Notes: generated by a model from the sequence alone, not told the origin. 64,000 nt of DNA from Streptomyces sp. NRRL F-525 (GCF_000716605.1 NZ_JNXE01000003.1:62001-126000), one strand, 5' to 3'; counted from the first letter of the stretch, positions 1 to 8,374 are shown. Numbers and translations are program-made.

Positions 1-768
1 TGCGGCGAGTCCCTGGTCCGTGCCGTTGACGGTCACGATCTTCACGCTGTGCGCACCCGCCGCGTCGAACGCCTGCCGCACGCCGAAGGCCATGTCCTCG
101 TTGGCCACGAACGCGTACTGGAGGTCGGGGTGAGCCTGGATCATCCTGGCCGCGGCGGCCTTGGCCGTCGCCCGGACGAACATGCCCCGCTCGTCCCCCA
201 CCACCTGAACGTTGTCCGCCAGGTTCTTGGTGAATCCGTCGACCATCAGGTTGGACGACGTACTCCCGTCGCCGGAGATCACACCGGCCTCGACCGGTTT
301 TCCGGCGGCGTCGTCGTCGACCCACTGGGCGTCCAACTTGCCTATCCCGGGCAGGTCGCTGACGACGGCTCCGAGGATCTCGCTGTCGTCCGAAGGCGTC
401 ACCGCGATCAGCGCGATGGGGATCTTCGCCTTCCGCGCCGCGGCGATGTCGGCGTCCAGGGCACTGGCGTCCACGCTGAGCAGGATGATGGCGTCGACCT
501 TGTGCGCGATCATGTCCCGCACGTTGCGCAGTTCCGCGGACTTGCTCCCGTTCGAGTCGGCGGTCCGCAGTTTTGCCAGGTTGTTCGACGTGGTCTTCGT
601 GACCGCCGTCCGCAGACAGGTGTGGAACGACGTGGTGCCCCCGTTGATGAACCCTAAGACGACAGGGCCGGTGGTGTGGGTGCTGTCGGTGGGAACCAGG
701 GTGCATCCGGTGGCCAGGAGACCGAGGCCAACGGCCGTTGCGAGCAGTCGTCTGCTGGACAGGGGCAT
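1..768 (-). CDS. Sugar ABC transporter substrate-binding lipoprotein (3' end cut by window)
   Basis: The first 256 residues of a ribose/RbsB-type periplasmic binding protein (Peripla_BP_4 fold) are visible; the C-terminus lies beyond base 1. The N-terminus is a lipoprotein signal: SRR near residues 5-7, a hydrophobic run, and a lipobox ending LLATGC with Cys22 as the lipidation site. The SRR could make it Tat-exported. Typical family segments follow (KIPIALIAVTPSD, GDGSTSSN). By family it would hand a monosaccharide or similar ligand to an ABC permease at the outer face of the membrane. Start is ATG at 768, with only a weak AAAGG ribosome site. No permease or ATPase is visible; they may lie to the left. 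Confidence 0.85.
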   Translation of the reverse strand, partial: MPLSSRRLLATAVGLGLLATGCTLVPTDSTHTTGPVVLGFINGGTTSFHTCLRTAVTKTTSNNLAKLRTADSNGSKSAELRNVRDMIAHKVDAIILLSVDASALDADIAAARKAKIPIALIAVTPSDDSEILGAVVSDLPGIGKLDAQWVDDDAAGKPVEAGVISGDGSTSSNLMVDGFTKNLADNVQVVGDERGMFVRATAKAAAARMIQAHPDLQYAFVANEDMAFGVRQAFDAAGAHSVKIVTVNGTDQGLAA

Positions 769-1493
769 GAGGAGGGAGCCTTTCTGCTGCACGTGACGTC
801 GGTGTCGAGGCAGACAGCGCTGGGCTGTTGCAGGGGAACCCTGCGATGGGGGAAGAGGAGGTACGGGGCCGCCGTCGCCGAGGCGGACGACGGTGACGCG
901 GATCCGGGCGAGGGCACACGGTCGACTTGGCGACGCGCGGACGGGTCGCAGGATGGGCGTGAATTGCTCAACGGGGCCCATGGGGCGGTGGCGCGGCCGT
1001 GAAGAAGGCCGAAGTCGAACACGCCGCGGTTCTGACGCCGGGGCACCCGCGCACCCGGTTCCGCCCCTTTGCCCCGGCGTAAAGCGATGCCGTCCTGAAG
1101 CGCGGCCGTTCTCACGAGGCTCGCTTTCTTCCGGCGTTCGCCCAGCCATGAACTGGAACGTTCTAGTGGAAACGCAGAAAAATCCTTCTCCGCGTGATTG
1201 ACATGAAGGAGACGGGGCAGAATTCACCGCTGAATTCGGCCCAGGCGGGAAGCTAGCAGAGCGAATCTCCGGATGGCGAGGGCACGGTGGCGCAACCTTT
1301 GCTTGCGTTCCGCGCATGCTCGCGCTCCGTACCGCACCACCCGCCGGCGAAGCCAACGTCGCGTCTCCCGGTGCGCACGTCCGCAGCCGAAGCCTGGACC
1401 GAGGGGCTGCCCCGCCTGGTTAACGAGCCGCAGGCGGGGGCACAAGATCCGGCAGGCAGAACCGGACGACGATCCAGAGACCGGGGAGACCTG
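769..1493. other. 725-bp non-coding stretch between the binding protein and the ATPase gene
   Basis: I find no convincing gene here; the open frames have shadow-like Arg/Pro/Ser-rich composition. Bases 830-844 form a 6-bp inverted repeat (GCAGGG-GAA-CCCTGC) about 60 bp upstream of the leftward lipoprotein gene, a possible operator. Bases 1149-1160 contain the near-palindrome TGGAACGTTCTA, which could be a LacI-type site. The right part is A/T-richer than its surroundings and probably carries the promoter for the ATPase gene at 1494. Confidence 0.4.
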
Positions 1494-1883
1494 ATGAACA
1501 CGATGAGCGTCAACGTGGCAACCGTCCGCTCCGCGACGTCCCTCGCCGACGCGCGCGAAAGAGCCCGGGACTTCCTCGGAGGTCTCGACCGGCCGATCGC
1601 GGCCGAGGCCGCCGACACCGTGGCCCTGGTCGTCTCGGAACTCGTCACCAACGCCCTGCGCCACGGCGGCGGCACCTGCACCCTCGACCTGACCGCGCAC
1701 CCGGACGGCATCGAGGTCGCCGTGCACGACCGCAGCCCCCAGACGCCGCGCATGCGCACCCCCGACCTGAACGGCGGCACCGGAGGCTTCGGCTGGCCCA
1801 TGGTCAACCGCCTCGCCCGGGCCACCACCGTGACCAGCCGGGCCGCCGGCGGCAAGACCGTGAGCGCCCTCCTCGCCCGGTGA
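1494..1883 (+). CDS. RsbW-like ATP-binding protein (HATPase_c_2)
   Basis: A 129-residue GHKL ATPase domain of the anti-sigma factor/serine kinase type. The N box is ELVTNALRHG (around residue 50) and the glycine-rich lid is GGFGWPMVNRL. Proteins of this family bind a partner-switching sigma factor or phosphorylate STAS anti-anti-sigma proteins. ATG at 1494 is chosen because GGGGAGA lies just upstream and the longer open frame has no family similarity. It is only 1.3 kb from the sigma factor gene at 3145 and near stress proteins, so it may be that factor's antagonist. The partner is inferred. A strong hairpin follows. Confidence 0.85.
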   Translation: MNTMSVNVATVRSATSLADARERARDFLGGLDRPIAAEAADTVALVVSELVTNALRHGGGTCTLDLTAHPDGIEVAVHDRSPQTPRMRTPDLNGGTGGFGWPMVNRLARATTVTSRAAGGKTVSALLAR

Positions 1884-1925
1884 CGCCGGTGCCTTGAAAC
1901 AGCAGCCGGGGCCTTGAATCAGCAA

Positions 1926-1959
1926 CTGGTCCCGGCAGCCAACGGGCTGCCGGGACCAG
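1926..1959. terminator. Bidirectional hairpin terminator
   Basis: Perfect 15-bp inverted repeat (arms 1926-1940 and 1945-1959, loop AACG) between the convergent ATPase (+) and CsbD (-) genes. No T-tract on either side, as is usual in Streptomyces. Confidence 0.8.
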
Positions 1960-1975
1960 GATCAGGAGTGGTGCC

Positions 1976-2158
1976 CTACTTGGGCTTGATGGCGTCCTTG
2001 GCCTTCTCCTTGGCCGCGCGCAGATTGCCCTTGGTCTCCTCGGCACGGCCCTCGGCCTTGAGGGACGCGTTGCCCACCGCTCCGCCGACGACCTTCTTGA
2101 CCTTGCCCTTGGTCTGCTCGACCTTCGCCTTGGCCTTCTCGTTCGCAGCCACAACCAC
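1976..2158 (-). CDS. CsbD family stress protein
   Basis: A 60-residue, very Lys/Ala/Glu-rich hydrophilic protein with the CsbD pattern: KAKVEQTKGKVKKVVGGAVGN followed by the second repeat KAEGRAEETKGNLRAAKEK. In Bacillus, CsbD is a general-stress (SigB) protein of unknown biochemical role. Its position among a SigB-type sigma factor, PRC-barrel and small hydrophobic proteins fits a stress regulon. It is transcribed leftwards and convergent with the ATPase gene. ATG at 2158 gives the full family length. Confidence 0.9.
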   Translation of the reverse strand: MVVAANEKAKAKVEQTKGKVKKVVGGAVGNASLKAEGRAEETKGNLRAAKEKAKDAIKPK

Positions 2159-2333
2159 TCACCCCTGCCTGTCTCGAATCGGGTTCGCCACCCGTCTCAC
2201 CGCGGATTCCGCCTTCAAACCGGACAGTTTCCGTACGCACTTCCAGCAGCGCCGGGCCGTCCAGAAAACACAGAGGACACGCAGGAATACAGGTCATTCC
2301 GCGGGGCACACGAGGGGGCGGAGGTTGATAACA

Positions 2334-2504
2334 ATGGTTCCTATTCTTCTTGTTCTTCTGCTTGCCCTGATTCTCTTCGGTGCCGGTTTCGCACTCAAGG
2401 CCCTGTGGTGGATCGCCGTCATCGTGCTGGTCGTGTGGGTCCTGGGCTTCGTTATCCGCCCCGCGGCAAGCGGTGGTAAGCGCGGCCGCTGGTACCGCTG
2501 GTAG
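2334..2504 (+). CDS. Small hydrophobic membrane protein, paralogue 1 of 3
   Basis: A 56-residue protein with two hydrophobic segments: residues 2-19 (PILLVLLLALILFGAGF) and 24-40 around a WW pair. It ends in a basic tail with the motif RGRWYRW. It resembles the short bacterial 'hydrophobic protein' family (lmo0937/DUF5670-like). The function is unknown; membrane insertion is clear. ATG at 2334 follows a GGAGG site 9 bases upstream. Two paralogues with the same ending lie at 8167 and 15265 in this window. The next gene downstream is a PRC-barrel protein, and the pair is repeated on the other strand near 15 kb. Confidence 0.85.
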   Translation: MVPILLVLLLALILFGAGFALKALWWIAVIVLVVWVLGFVIRPAASGGKRGRWYRW

Positions 2505-2590
2505 GCGGGCACCGAATTCGACAGCACCCGCAAGACCCCACGGTTCGACTGCGGGAACAACACATAATCTCGATGAGGGAGCCGTTCTTT

Positions 2591-2944
2591 ATGAGTGACA
2601 ACATCTGGGGCTACGAGCCGACCACCGGCCACACCGCGGGCACCGACCTGATCGGCTACACGGTCGAGGCCACCGACGGCAGCATCGGCAAGGTCGACAA
2701 GTACTCGGACGACGTCGCCTCCGCGTATCTCGTCGTCGACACCGGCGTGTGGATCTTCGGCAAGCACGTCCTGCTGCCCGCCGGAACCGTGAAGACGCTC
2801 GACCCGGCCGAGCGCAAGATCTACGTCGGCCTCACGAAGGACCAGATCAGGGAGTCCCCGGAGTTCGACAAGGACAAGCACGTCGGTGACGCCGGCTACC
2901 ACGAGCAGGTCGCCAGTTACTACCAGACCCAGCGAGTCGTCTGA
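2591..2944 (+). CDS. PRC-barrel domain protein, copy A
   Basis: A 117-residue soluble protein with one PRC-barrel: TGHTAGTDLIGYTVEATDG, then GKVDKYSDD and VDTGVWIFGKHVLLPAGTV, ending in an acidic DKDKHVGDAGYHEQ tail. PRC-barrels occur in photosynthetic reaction centres, RimM and many actinobacterial stress proteins; no enzyme activity is implied. ATG at 2591 is preferred over 2573 because GAGGGAG lies 9 bases before it. It follows the hydrophobic protein gene by 86 bp, probably in one transcript. It is clearly paralogous to 14756-15130. Confidence 0.9.
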   Translation: MSDNIWGYEPTTGHTAGTDLIGYTVEATDGSIGKVDKYSDDVASAYLVVDTGVWIFGKHVLLPAGTVKTLDPAERKIYVGLTKDQIRESPEFDKDKHVGDAGYHEQVASYYQTQRVV

Positions 2945-2955
2945 CCTCAGCATCA

Positions 2956-3000
2956 GCCCGAAGGGGCCGGCCGGAGCTACTCCGGCCGGCCCCTTCGGGC
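2956..3000. terminator. Perfect 21-bp hairpin terminator
   Basis: Arms 2956-2976 and 2980-3000 are perfectly complementary over 21 bp with a 3-base loop, starting 12 bases after the PRC-barrel stop codon. It should insulate the sigma factor gene from read-through. Confidence 0.85.
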
Positions 3001-3053
3001 GTCCGGGGGACCGGGTCCGGAGGCTGCCTTCGAACCCACTCCGAAGTCACCCG

Positions 3054-3078
3054 GTATGCATTCTCCGAACCGGGGTAG
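3054..3078 (+). promoter_or_regulatory. Candidate SigB/F-type promoter of the sigma factor gene
   Basis: GTAT at 3054-3057, 15 bases, then GGGTAG at 3073-3078. This fits the streptomycete SigB-type pattern GNNT-N14-16-GGGTA(C/T) except for the last base. It lies 67 bp before the ATG and would allow autoregulation. Pattern match only. Confidence 0.4.
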
Positions 3079-3144
3079 GCCGATTGTTGTCGGCGGACAA
3101 GGAACCGGCGGCACGGCGACTGGATCACACGGGAGGGGCCTGAC

Positions 3145-3999
3145 ATGACGGTGACGAAGACGGCAGAGACACAGACCGCAGAGGCACAGACCGGGGTGCT
3201 GCCGGAGATCGCGGACCCCTCGCGGGTCGCCCCCAAGGACGCCCGCCAGCTGACCAGGCTGTTCTTCGACCAGCTCGCCGTCCTCGAAGAGGGCACGCAC
3301 GAGTACCAGTACGCGCGCAACACGCTCATCGAAATGAACGTCACGCTCGTCCGGTACGCGGCTTCGCGGTTCCGCAGCCGCGGCCAGGACGAGATGGAGG
3401 ACATCGTCCAGGTCGGCACGATCGGGCTGATCAAGGCCATCGACCGGTTCGAACTCACCCGCGAAGTCGAGTTCACCTCCTTCGCCGTCCCCTACATCGT
3501 CGGCGAGATCAAGCGCTTCTTCCGCGACACCTCATGGGCCGTCCACGTCCCGCGCCGTCTCCAGGAAGCCCGCATCCAGCTCGCCCAGGCCAACGAAGAG
3601 CTCCGTAGCCGGCTCGGCCGTATGCCCACCGTCAAGGAACTCTCCGAGCTGATGTGCCTCAGCGAGGAAGAGGTCAACGAGGCACGTCTCGCCTCCAACG
3701 GCTACAGCTCCGCCTCCCTCGACGCGGCCATCAGCTCCAGCGAGGACGGCGAAGCCGCGCTGGCCGACTTCATCGGCCTCGACGACAACGCCCTCGAACT
3801 CGTCGAGGACTTCAACGCCCTGGCCCCCCTGATCGCCGAACTCGACGACCGCGAACGGCAGATCATCCACATGCGGTTCGTCGACGAACTCACCCAGGCC
3901 CAGATCGGCGAGCACCTCGGCGTCTCCCAGATGCACGTCTCCCGCCTCCTCTCGCGCACCCTCGCCAAACTCCGCGCGGGCATGCTCACCACGAACTGA
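3145..3999 (+). CDS. RNA polymerase sigma factor, SigB/SigF/SigG family
   Basis: A 284-residue group 3 sigma factor. Region 2 is clear (EDIVQVGTIGLIKAIDRF, then SFAVPYIVGEIKRFFRDTSW around residues 112-131). Region 3 follows (VPRRLQEARIQL). Region 4 has the helix-turn-helix TQAQIGEHLGVSQMHVSRLL near the C-terminus. It would direct core polymerase to stress promoters. ATG at 3145 has a strong GGGAGGGG site. A matching promoter is seen upstream, and the RsbRST-type operon 5 kb away supplies likely regulators. The N-terminal ~25 residues are Thr/Ala/Glu-rich and not conserved in the family. Confidence 0.92.
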   Translation: MTVTKTAETQTAEAQTGVLPEIADPSRVAPKDARQLTRLFFDQLAVLEEGTHEYQYARNTLIEMNVTLVRYAASRFRSRGQDEMEDIVQVGTIGLIKAIDRFELTREVEFTSFAVPYIVGEIKRFFRDTSWAVHVPRRLQEARIQLAQANEELRSRLGRMPTVKELSELMCLSEEEVNEARLASNGYSSASLDAAISSSEDGEAALADFIGLDDNALELVEDFNALAPLIAELDDRERQIIHMRFVDELTQAQIGEHLGVSQMHVSRLLSRTLAKLRAGMLTTN

Positions 4000-4017
4000 C
4001 CACACCGGTGTCCGAGG

Positions 4018-4058
4018 AGGCCGCGGGGTCCTGGCAGACAGCCCGGGCCCCGCGGCCT
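4018..4058. terminator. Hairpin terminator after the sigma factor gene
   Basis: 11-bp perfect inverted repeat (AGGCCGCGGGG at 4018-4028 with its complement at 4048-4058) between the convergent sigma factor and AI-2E transporter genes. Confidence 0.65.
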
Positions 4059-4131
4059 TCAGGCCCGTCCCGAGCCGGTGTCGCCGACGAACACGGCCCG
4101 CCTGCCCGGCACGTCCACTGCCGACGCGGCA

Positions 4132-5298
4132 TCACTTCCGCTCCTTCTCGGGAAAGACGTACTCGTCGAGGAGCAGGCCGGCCGCGACGGCTGCCGGGAT
4201 GGCGACGAGGGCGCCGATGATGCCCAGGAGCGCGCCGCCGACCAGCACCGCGAGGACGGTGACCAGCGGATGGACGTCGACGGCGAACTTCATGGCCCTC
4301 GGCACGATGAGGTAGTCCTCGGCGAGGCGGAAGACGACGTAGAAGACCGCGGTCGCGATCGCGATGGGCAGGGAGACGGAGAGCGCGACGAGGCTGACGA
4401 CGATTCCGGCGAGGGTGGAGCCGACGATCGGGATCAGGTCCATCAGGGCGGTGAAGATGCCCAGCGCGGCGGCATACGGGACGCCGGTGGCCGCGCACCA
4501 GCCGAAGGTCGCCACTCCGGCGATCCCCGAGGTGACCAGGTTGCCGAGCATGAACTTGCCGATGCGGTTCATGATTTCCTCGGCCACGCCCTCGACGCGC
4601 TCGCGGCGGCTGGCCGCCACGAAGCGGTAGCCGAACTGCTTGATCGTCGGCAGGGCCGCCATGCAGTACAGGGTCACCGTGATCACGATCGCCGTGGACG
4701 TGACCGTGCTCAGAACCAGCTGCCCGGCACCCAGGACGCCTCCCGCCAGACCGGACGCTCCGGATCCCGAGCCGATCTGCTCCTTGGCCTTCTCGACCAC
4801 GTGGTAGCGGTCCTCCAGGCGGCCGATCGTGGACTGGTGGTTGTGGAGCTGCTCCAGCCAGCCGGGCACCGCGTCGACCAGCGCGCTGATCTCCTTGGCG
4901 ACCGGCGGAATGACCAGCGCCAGGAATCCCGCGAGCACGACGACGAATCCCGTCAGTACGATCGCGACGGCCCAGCCGCGCCGCAGACCCCGGCGCGTGA
5001 ACCAGACGACGAGTGGTTCCAGGCTGATCGCGATGAACACGGCCAGCAGGAGCAGGGTCAGCATCGAGCTGACCCGCAGCACGGTCTGGACGGTGAGCCA
5101 GGCCAGACTCGCCCCCAGCCCCAGAGCGAAGCCGACCGTCACCCAGGACCGCCTGCGCCCGCCGCGTGATGCTCGTTGCGGAGGCTGCCGGAACTCCCGT
5201 ACGGCGTCGGCCGGTCCGTCGTCGGAGCCGTTCAGGTCCGCCCCTTCCGGCCCGCCGTGCTCGTCCCGGGTGGACCCGGACTCGGACTGCGCAGACAT
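4132..5298 (-). CDS. AI-2E family transporter-like membrane protein
   Basis: A 388-residue polytopic membrane protein of the AI-2E transporter family (PF01594). A charged ~65-residue cytoplasmic N-terminus precedes about eight hydrophobic segments. The family signature LMDLIPIVGSTLAGI lies before the last helices, and EDYLIVPRAMKFAVDVHPLV follows. Members export small molecules or act as Na+/H+-type antiporters; the substrate here cannot be read. ATG at 5298 has an AGGAAAGG site; the upstream extension lacks one. It is monocistronic, with a tail-to-tail hairpin shared with the sigma factor gene. Confidence 0.88.
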   Translation of the reverse strand: MSAQSESGSTRDEHGGPEGADLNGSDDGPADAVREFRQPPQRASRGGRRRSWVTVGFALGLGASLAWLTVQTVLRVSSMLTLLLLAVFIAISLEPLVVWFTRRGLRRGWAVAIVLTGFVVVLAGFLALVIPPVAKEISALVDAVPGWLEQLHNHQSTIGRLEDRYHVVEKAKEQIGSGSGASGLAGGVLGAGQLVLSTVTSTAIVITVTLYCMAALPTIKQFGYRFVAASRRERVEGVAEEIMNRIGKFMLGNLVTSGIAGVATFGWCAATGVPYAAALGIFTALMDLIPIVGSTLAGIVVSLVALSVSLPIAIATAVFYVVFRLAEDYLIVPRAMKFAVDVHPLVTVLAVLVGGALLGIIGALVAIPAAVAAGLLLDEYVFPEKERK

Positions 5299-5419
5299 CG
5301 TGACGCCTTTCCTCGGCTGCCTCCAATGGGTGGGTGGCACCGTTCCCGGGTACCCAGGCACTCCGCTCGTACCGCGTACGCGCGGAGCCCGTCTGTCCGG
5401 CCGATGCGCCGGGAGCCGG

Positions 5420-6436
5420 TCACAGGGGCGTACGCAGTGAACTACGGCCGTCCCGCCAGGCGTTGAGGAGATGGTTCCCGAGCCGGTTCTCGGTCCATTC
5501 GGTGGCGTCGGCGCCGAAGGCGATGTCCTCGTCGAGCGAGGGATCGCTTTCGAGGAGGCCGCCTACGACGTCCCGGCGGACGATCTGCTCGTGGACCGCG
5601 TCGGCCTCGACGTGCTCGGCGTAGAAGTGGACGGCGGCAGCACCCGCGCCGATGCGGCGCAGGCCGTGGGCGAGACGTCGTGAGCCGGGCGACGAGGTGG
5701 TCTCCACGGCCGCGAAGTGGCCCACCAGGGCTCCGCGCAGCACCCGGTGCAGTCCGAACAGGGACATGAGGTTGACGTTCGTCAGCATCTCCGCGCCGGC
5801 CGCGTCGAGATAGTGCCCGTACGCGGTGTCGAGGCCGAGGTCCGTCATCAGGTCGGCGAACAGCCGGGCGTGGATGCGCTCGGCCCGTCCGGCGCCGAAC
5901 TCGTCGTACTCCACGGCGACCATCGCGGCCTTCGCGCGTCCCGTCAGCCGCGGGATGACCCAGGCGTGCGGATCGGCTTCCTTCAGGTGATAGAGGGAGC
6001 GCTGCGCCGCGTACTCCCGGAAATGCCACAACTCCCCTTGTTCCTTGAGGAATTGGGAGGGTCCTTCGGGCTCGGCGGGTTCCACGAGCAGGTCCGCGAG
6101 CGCGTCCTCCGCCCCTCTCGGCGGGCCGACGTCGGCGCGCAACGCGGACAGGAAGCGGTGCTCCATCTCCGCCCGCAGCCGCAGCAGGCCGGGGTCCCAC
6201 TCCCACCCGGGTTCGACGCCGGCGAAGCCGCGGTAGTGCAGCTCGTAGCAGAGGTAGAGGGCGAGTTGCAGATCGTCGCCGTACGGGTCGGCGTACGCCG
6301 CCGTCACCCGCTGCGGCAGCGGCGTCCCGGCGGGGCGGGTCAGGGCCTGGCGGACCGTACGGGAGAGGTCGCCCCTGCTGCGGGGCAGCGCGGGGCCCGT
6401 GGTGTGGTCCCGGGTGGGCGGTGCGGTGGTGGTCAT
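5420..6436 (-). CDS. Heme-oxygenase-like iron-containing redox enzyme
   Basis: A 338-residue protein of the 'iron-containing redox enzyme' (HDO-like) family. Conserved stretches are QRSLYHLKEADPHAW, VEYDEFGAGRAERIHARLFA and, late in the protein, HFYAEHVEADAVHEQIVRRD. They carry the Glu/His/Asp residues expected to bind a diiron centre. Members of this superfamily perform O2-dependent C-C cleavage or N-oxygenation in small-molecule pathways; the substrate here is unknown. ATG at 6436 overlaps the stop of the CDGSH gene by 4 bases (ATGA), so the two are translationally coupled. It is the last gene of a three-gene leftward operon. Confidence 0.85.
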   Translation of the reverse strand: MTTTAPPTRDHTTGPALPRSRGDLSRTVRQALTRPAGTPLPQRVTAAYADPYGDDLQLALYLCYELHYRGFAGVEPGWEWDPGLLRLRAEMEHRFLSALRADVGPPRGAEDALADLLVEPAEPEGPSQFLKEQGELWHFREYAAQRSLYHLKEADPHAWVIPRLTGRAKAAMVAVEYDEFGAGRAERIHARLFADLMTDLGLDTAYGHYLDAAGAEMLTNVNLMSLFGLHRVLRGALVGHFAAVETTSSPGSRRLAHGLRRIGAGAAAVHFYAEHVEADAVHEQIVRRDVVGGLLESDPSLDEDIAFGADATEWTENRLGNHLLNAWRDGRSSLRTPL

Positions 6437-6645
6437 GGGGTCCGCCTCTTGGCTCGGGCACGGTGGCTGGTGTCGCACCAGGGGTAGGAGCGGCTGCGGC
6501 GGCAGACGCAGAGGGCGACGACGAAGCGGTCCGAACACACGGTGGTGCCGTCGTCGAGCACGACCTCGACCGGTCCTTCGAGGAGGATCGGCCCGTCGTT
6601 CGTCAGCGTGACGCGGTGCGCGGGCTCAGCGGGTCCGTTCGGCAC
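6433..6645 (-). CDS. CDGSH-type iron-sulfur protein
   Basis: A 70-residue protein with the 3Cys-1His [2Fe-2S] motif of the CDGSH family: CVCRRSRSYPWCDTSH near the C-terminus (Gly of the canonical CDG replaced by Thr). Such proteins transfer electrons or clusters. It sits between a methyltransferase and an HDO-like iron enzyme, with its start 20 bases inside the upstream gene and a 4-base overlap downstream. It may therefore reduce or load the diiron enzyme; that role is inferred. Confidence 0.88.
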   Translation of the reverse strand: MPNGPAEPAHRVTLTNDGPILLEGPVEVVLDDGTTVCSDRFVVALCVCRRSRSYPWCDTSHRARAKRRTP

Positions 6646-7315
6646 GGATGATCACCAGCTCTTCCTTCTCCTCGCCGGCGTCGACGAGCCCCTGCTCCCG
6701 CAGCCACGGGGTGCGCGAGCGGAGTACGGGACCGAAGGGCACCAGACGCCGGTCGGTCACCCGGGCCTCGAGTCCCGACCGCTCCAGGGCGGCCAGGGTC
6801 GGCGCGATGCCGCACAGGGTGGAGTGCACGAGCAGCAGCGCGCCGCCGGGACGCAGCGACGTGTGCGCCCTGCGGCAGATCCGGTCCAGCAGGAGGCGTC
6901 CGTCGGCACCCGCGTCCCACGCCACCGCGGCACGATGGCGGCCGGGAGCGGCTCCGGGTGCCGGGACGTAGGGCGGATTGCTCACGACGAGGTCGAACCG
7001 GCGGCCGGCGACCGGGCCGAACAGGTCACCGCGGAGGACTTCGACGGACAGGCGCGCGAGCCGGGCGTTGAGGCGGGTGGCGAGGACCGCCCGGTAGGTC
7101 CGGTCCACGGCGGTGACGTGGGCGCCCCGCCGGGCGGCGGCCAGGGCGAGGGCACCGGAACCGGTTCCCAGGTCCAGGACCGCGCCTCCGGCGCCGACGC
7201 GCTCCCGGTCCAGTGCCCGCGTCAGCAGTTCGGTGTCGTGCTGGGGGGCGTACACCCGCCACGGCGCCAGTACCGTGGCACCCCCGCCGTCGTCTCGCGC
7301 CGTCGTGCTGAACAC
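6626..7315 (-). CDS. HemK-like class I SAM methyltransferase
   Basis: A 229-residue methyltransferase with motif I VLDLGTGSGALALAAA, acidic loop VTAVDRTYR and the catalytic NPPYVP motif typical of HemK/PrmC glutamine or N-methylating enzymes. It is shorter than PrmC and lacks its N-terminal helical domain, so a small-molecule or non-release-factor substrate is likely. GTG at 7315 is preceded by GAGGTG. It is first in the operon with the CDGSH and HDO-like genes, overlapping the former by 20 bases. Confidence 0.85.
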   Translation of the reverse strand: MFSTTARDDGGGATVLAPWRVYAPQHDTELLTRALDRERVGAGGAVLDLGTGSGALALAAARRGAHVTAVDRTYRAVLATRLNARLARLSVEVLRGDLFGPVAGRRFDLVVSNPPYVPAPGAAPGRHRAAVAWDAGADGRLLLDRICRRAHTSLRPGGALLLVHSTLCGIAPTLAALERSGLEARVTDRRLVPFGPVLRSRTPWLREQGLVDAGEEKEELVIIRAERTR

Positions 7316-7547
7316 CCGTACACCTCACAGCCCGCGCCCCGAGCGTGTCACCGGACGCACCCGTCGGGTGGTTCCATGCGAGGAGGCGCCTCACGGGCGA
7401 ACCTCATAGGGAACACCCGACCAATGCGTCACTGCGCCGAGTGCCCGGCAATCCGGACCTCACACGGCACAACGGACACTTCTACGATCATCAGGGCGTC
7501 GGAGCCGCGCACCGGCGTCCGATCTCCTGAGGCGGGAGCCAGGCACC

Positions 7548-8036
7548 GTGACCGATCTCGACCCCTTCACCGACCTGCTCGACTATCCGATGTACGTCGT
7601 GACCGCCGAGGCCGCCGGGGAACGAGCCGGCTGTCTGGTCGGATTCGCCTCGCAGTGCTCGATCGAGCCCGCCCGATTCATGGTCTGGCTGTCCCGGGCC
7701 AACCGGACGTACCGGGTCGCCGAGCACGCCGAACGCCTCACGGTCCACCTCCTGCGCCACGACCAGGACCGGCTGGCCCGGCACTTCGGCGGCGAGACCG
7801 GCGACCGCACCGACAAGTTCGCGGACGTCCCGTGGCATCCGGGACCGGGCGGATCAGTGATCCTCGACGAGGCCCCCGCCTGGTTCGTCGGCCGGGTGGA
7901 GAACCGCGTCGACGGCGGCGACCACGTCGGTTTCCTGCTCGCTCCGGAGGCGGCGGAGAACTTCGCGGACGACCGAACCCCTCTGCTGACCCTGAACGAC
8001 ACCCAGGGCATCGCCCCGGGCCACCCGGCGGACTGA
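7548..8036 (+). CDS. Flavin reductase-like FMN-binding protein
   Basis: A 162-residue split-barrel flavin-binding protein (flavin reductase family). The segments YVVTAEAAGERAGCLVGFASQCSIEP and FMVWLSRANRTY match the N-terminal flavin-binding part, and the HFGGETGDRTDKF region matches the middle of the family. Members use NAD(P)H to reduce FMN/FAD for monooxygenases. No partner monooxygenase is adjacent. The start is GTG at 7548 with a GGAG site. The preceding 230 bp to the divergent methyltransferase gene would hold both promoters. Confidence 0.8.
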   Translation: MTDLDPFTDLLDYPMYVVTAEAAGERAGCLVGFASQCSIEPARFMVWLSRANRTYRVAEHAERLTVHLLRHDQDRLARHFGGETGDRTDKFADVPWHPGPGGSVILDEAPAWFVGRVENRVDGGDHVGFLLAPEAAENFADDRTPLLTLNDTQGIAPGHPAD

Positions 8037-8166
8037 GCACGGGGGACCCGAGGGCGGCCCCGCCGGCACACGGTCCGAACCGGAAGGGCCCGACCATCGA
8101 GATCGGCCGCCGTCAGGGCGTCTGACCTGAACGATTCAGGGCACTCGGCGGTCAGGAGGTTCAATC

Positions 8167-8337
8167 ATGGTTCCCATCCTGCTGGTGTTGCTCGTGGTGC
8201 TGATTCTCTTCGGCGCCGGTTTCGCGGTCCAGATTCTCTGGTGGATCGCCCTGGTCGTACTCGTCCTCTGGCTCCTGGGGTTCCTCGTGCGCGGAACGAG
8301 CGCGAGCGGAAGTCGGGGGCGCTGGTATCGCTGGTAG
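8167..8337 (+). CDS. Small hydrophobic membrane protein, paralogue 2 of 3
   Basis: 56 residues; two hydrophobic segments and the same RGRWYRW ending as the 2334 gene, which it matches over most of its length. ATG at 8167 follows AGGAGG. Function unknown. Unlike paralogues 1 and 3 it is followed not by a PRC-barrel gene but, 37 bp later, by a short acidic protein. Confidence 0.85.
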   Translation: MVPILLVLLVVLILFGAGFAVQILWWIALVVLVLWLLGFLVRGTSASGSRGRWYRW

Positions 8338-8374
8338 TCCTCCGCACAGCCCTCACGCACCAACTGGAGCAACG

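Noticed and set aside
654..1115. 153-aa frame upstream of the binding-protein gene
   Set aside because: Pro/Ser/Arg-rich, no ribosome site, no family; overlaps the lipoprotein start.
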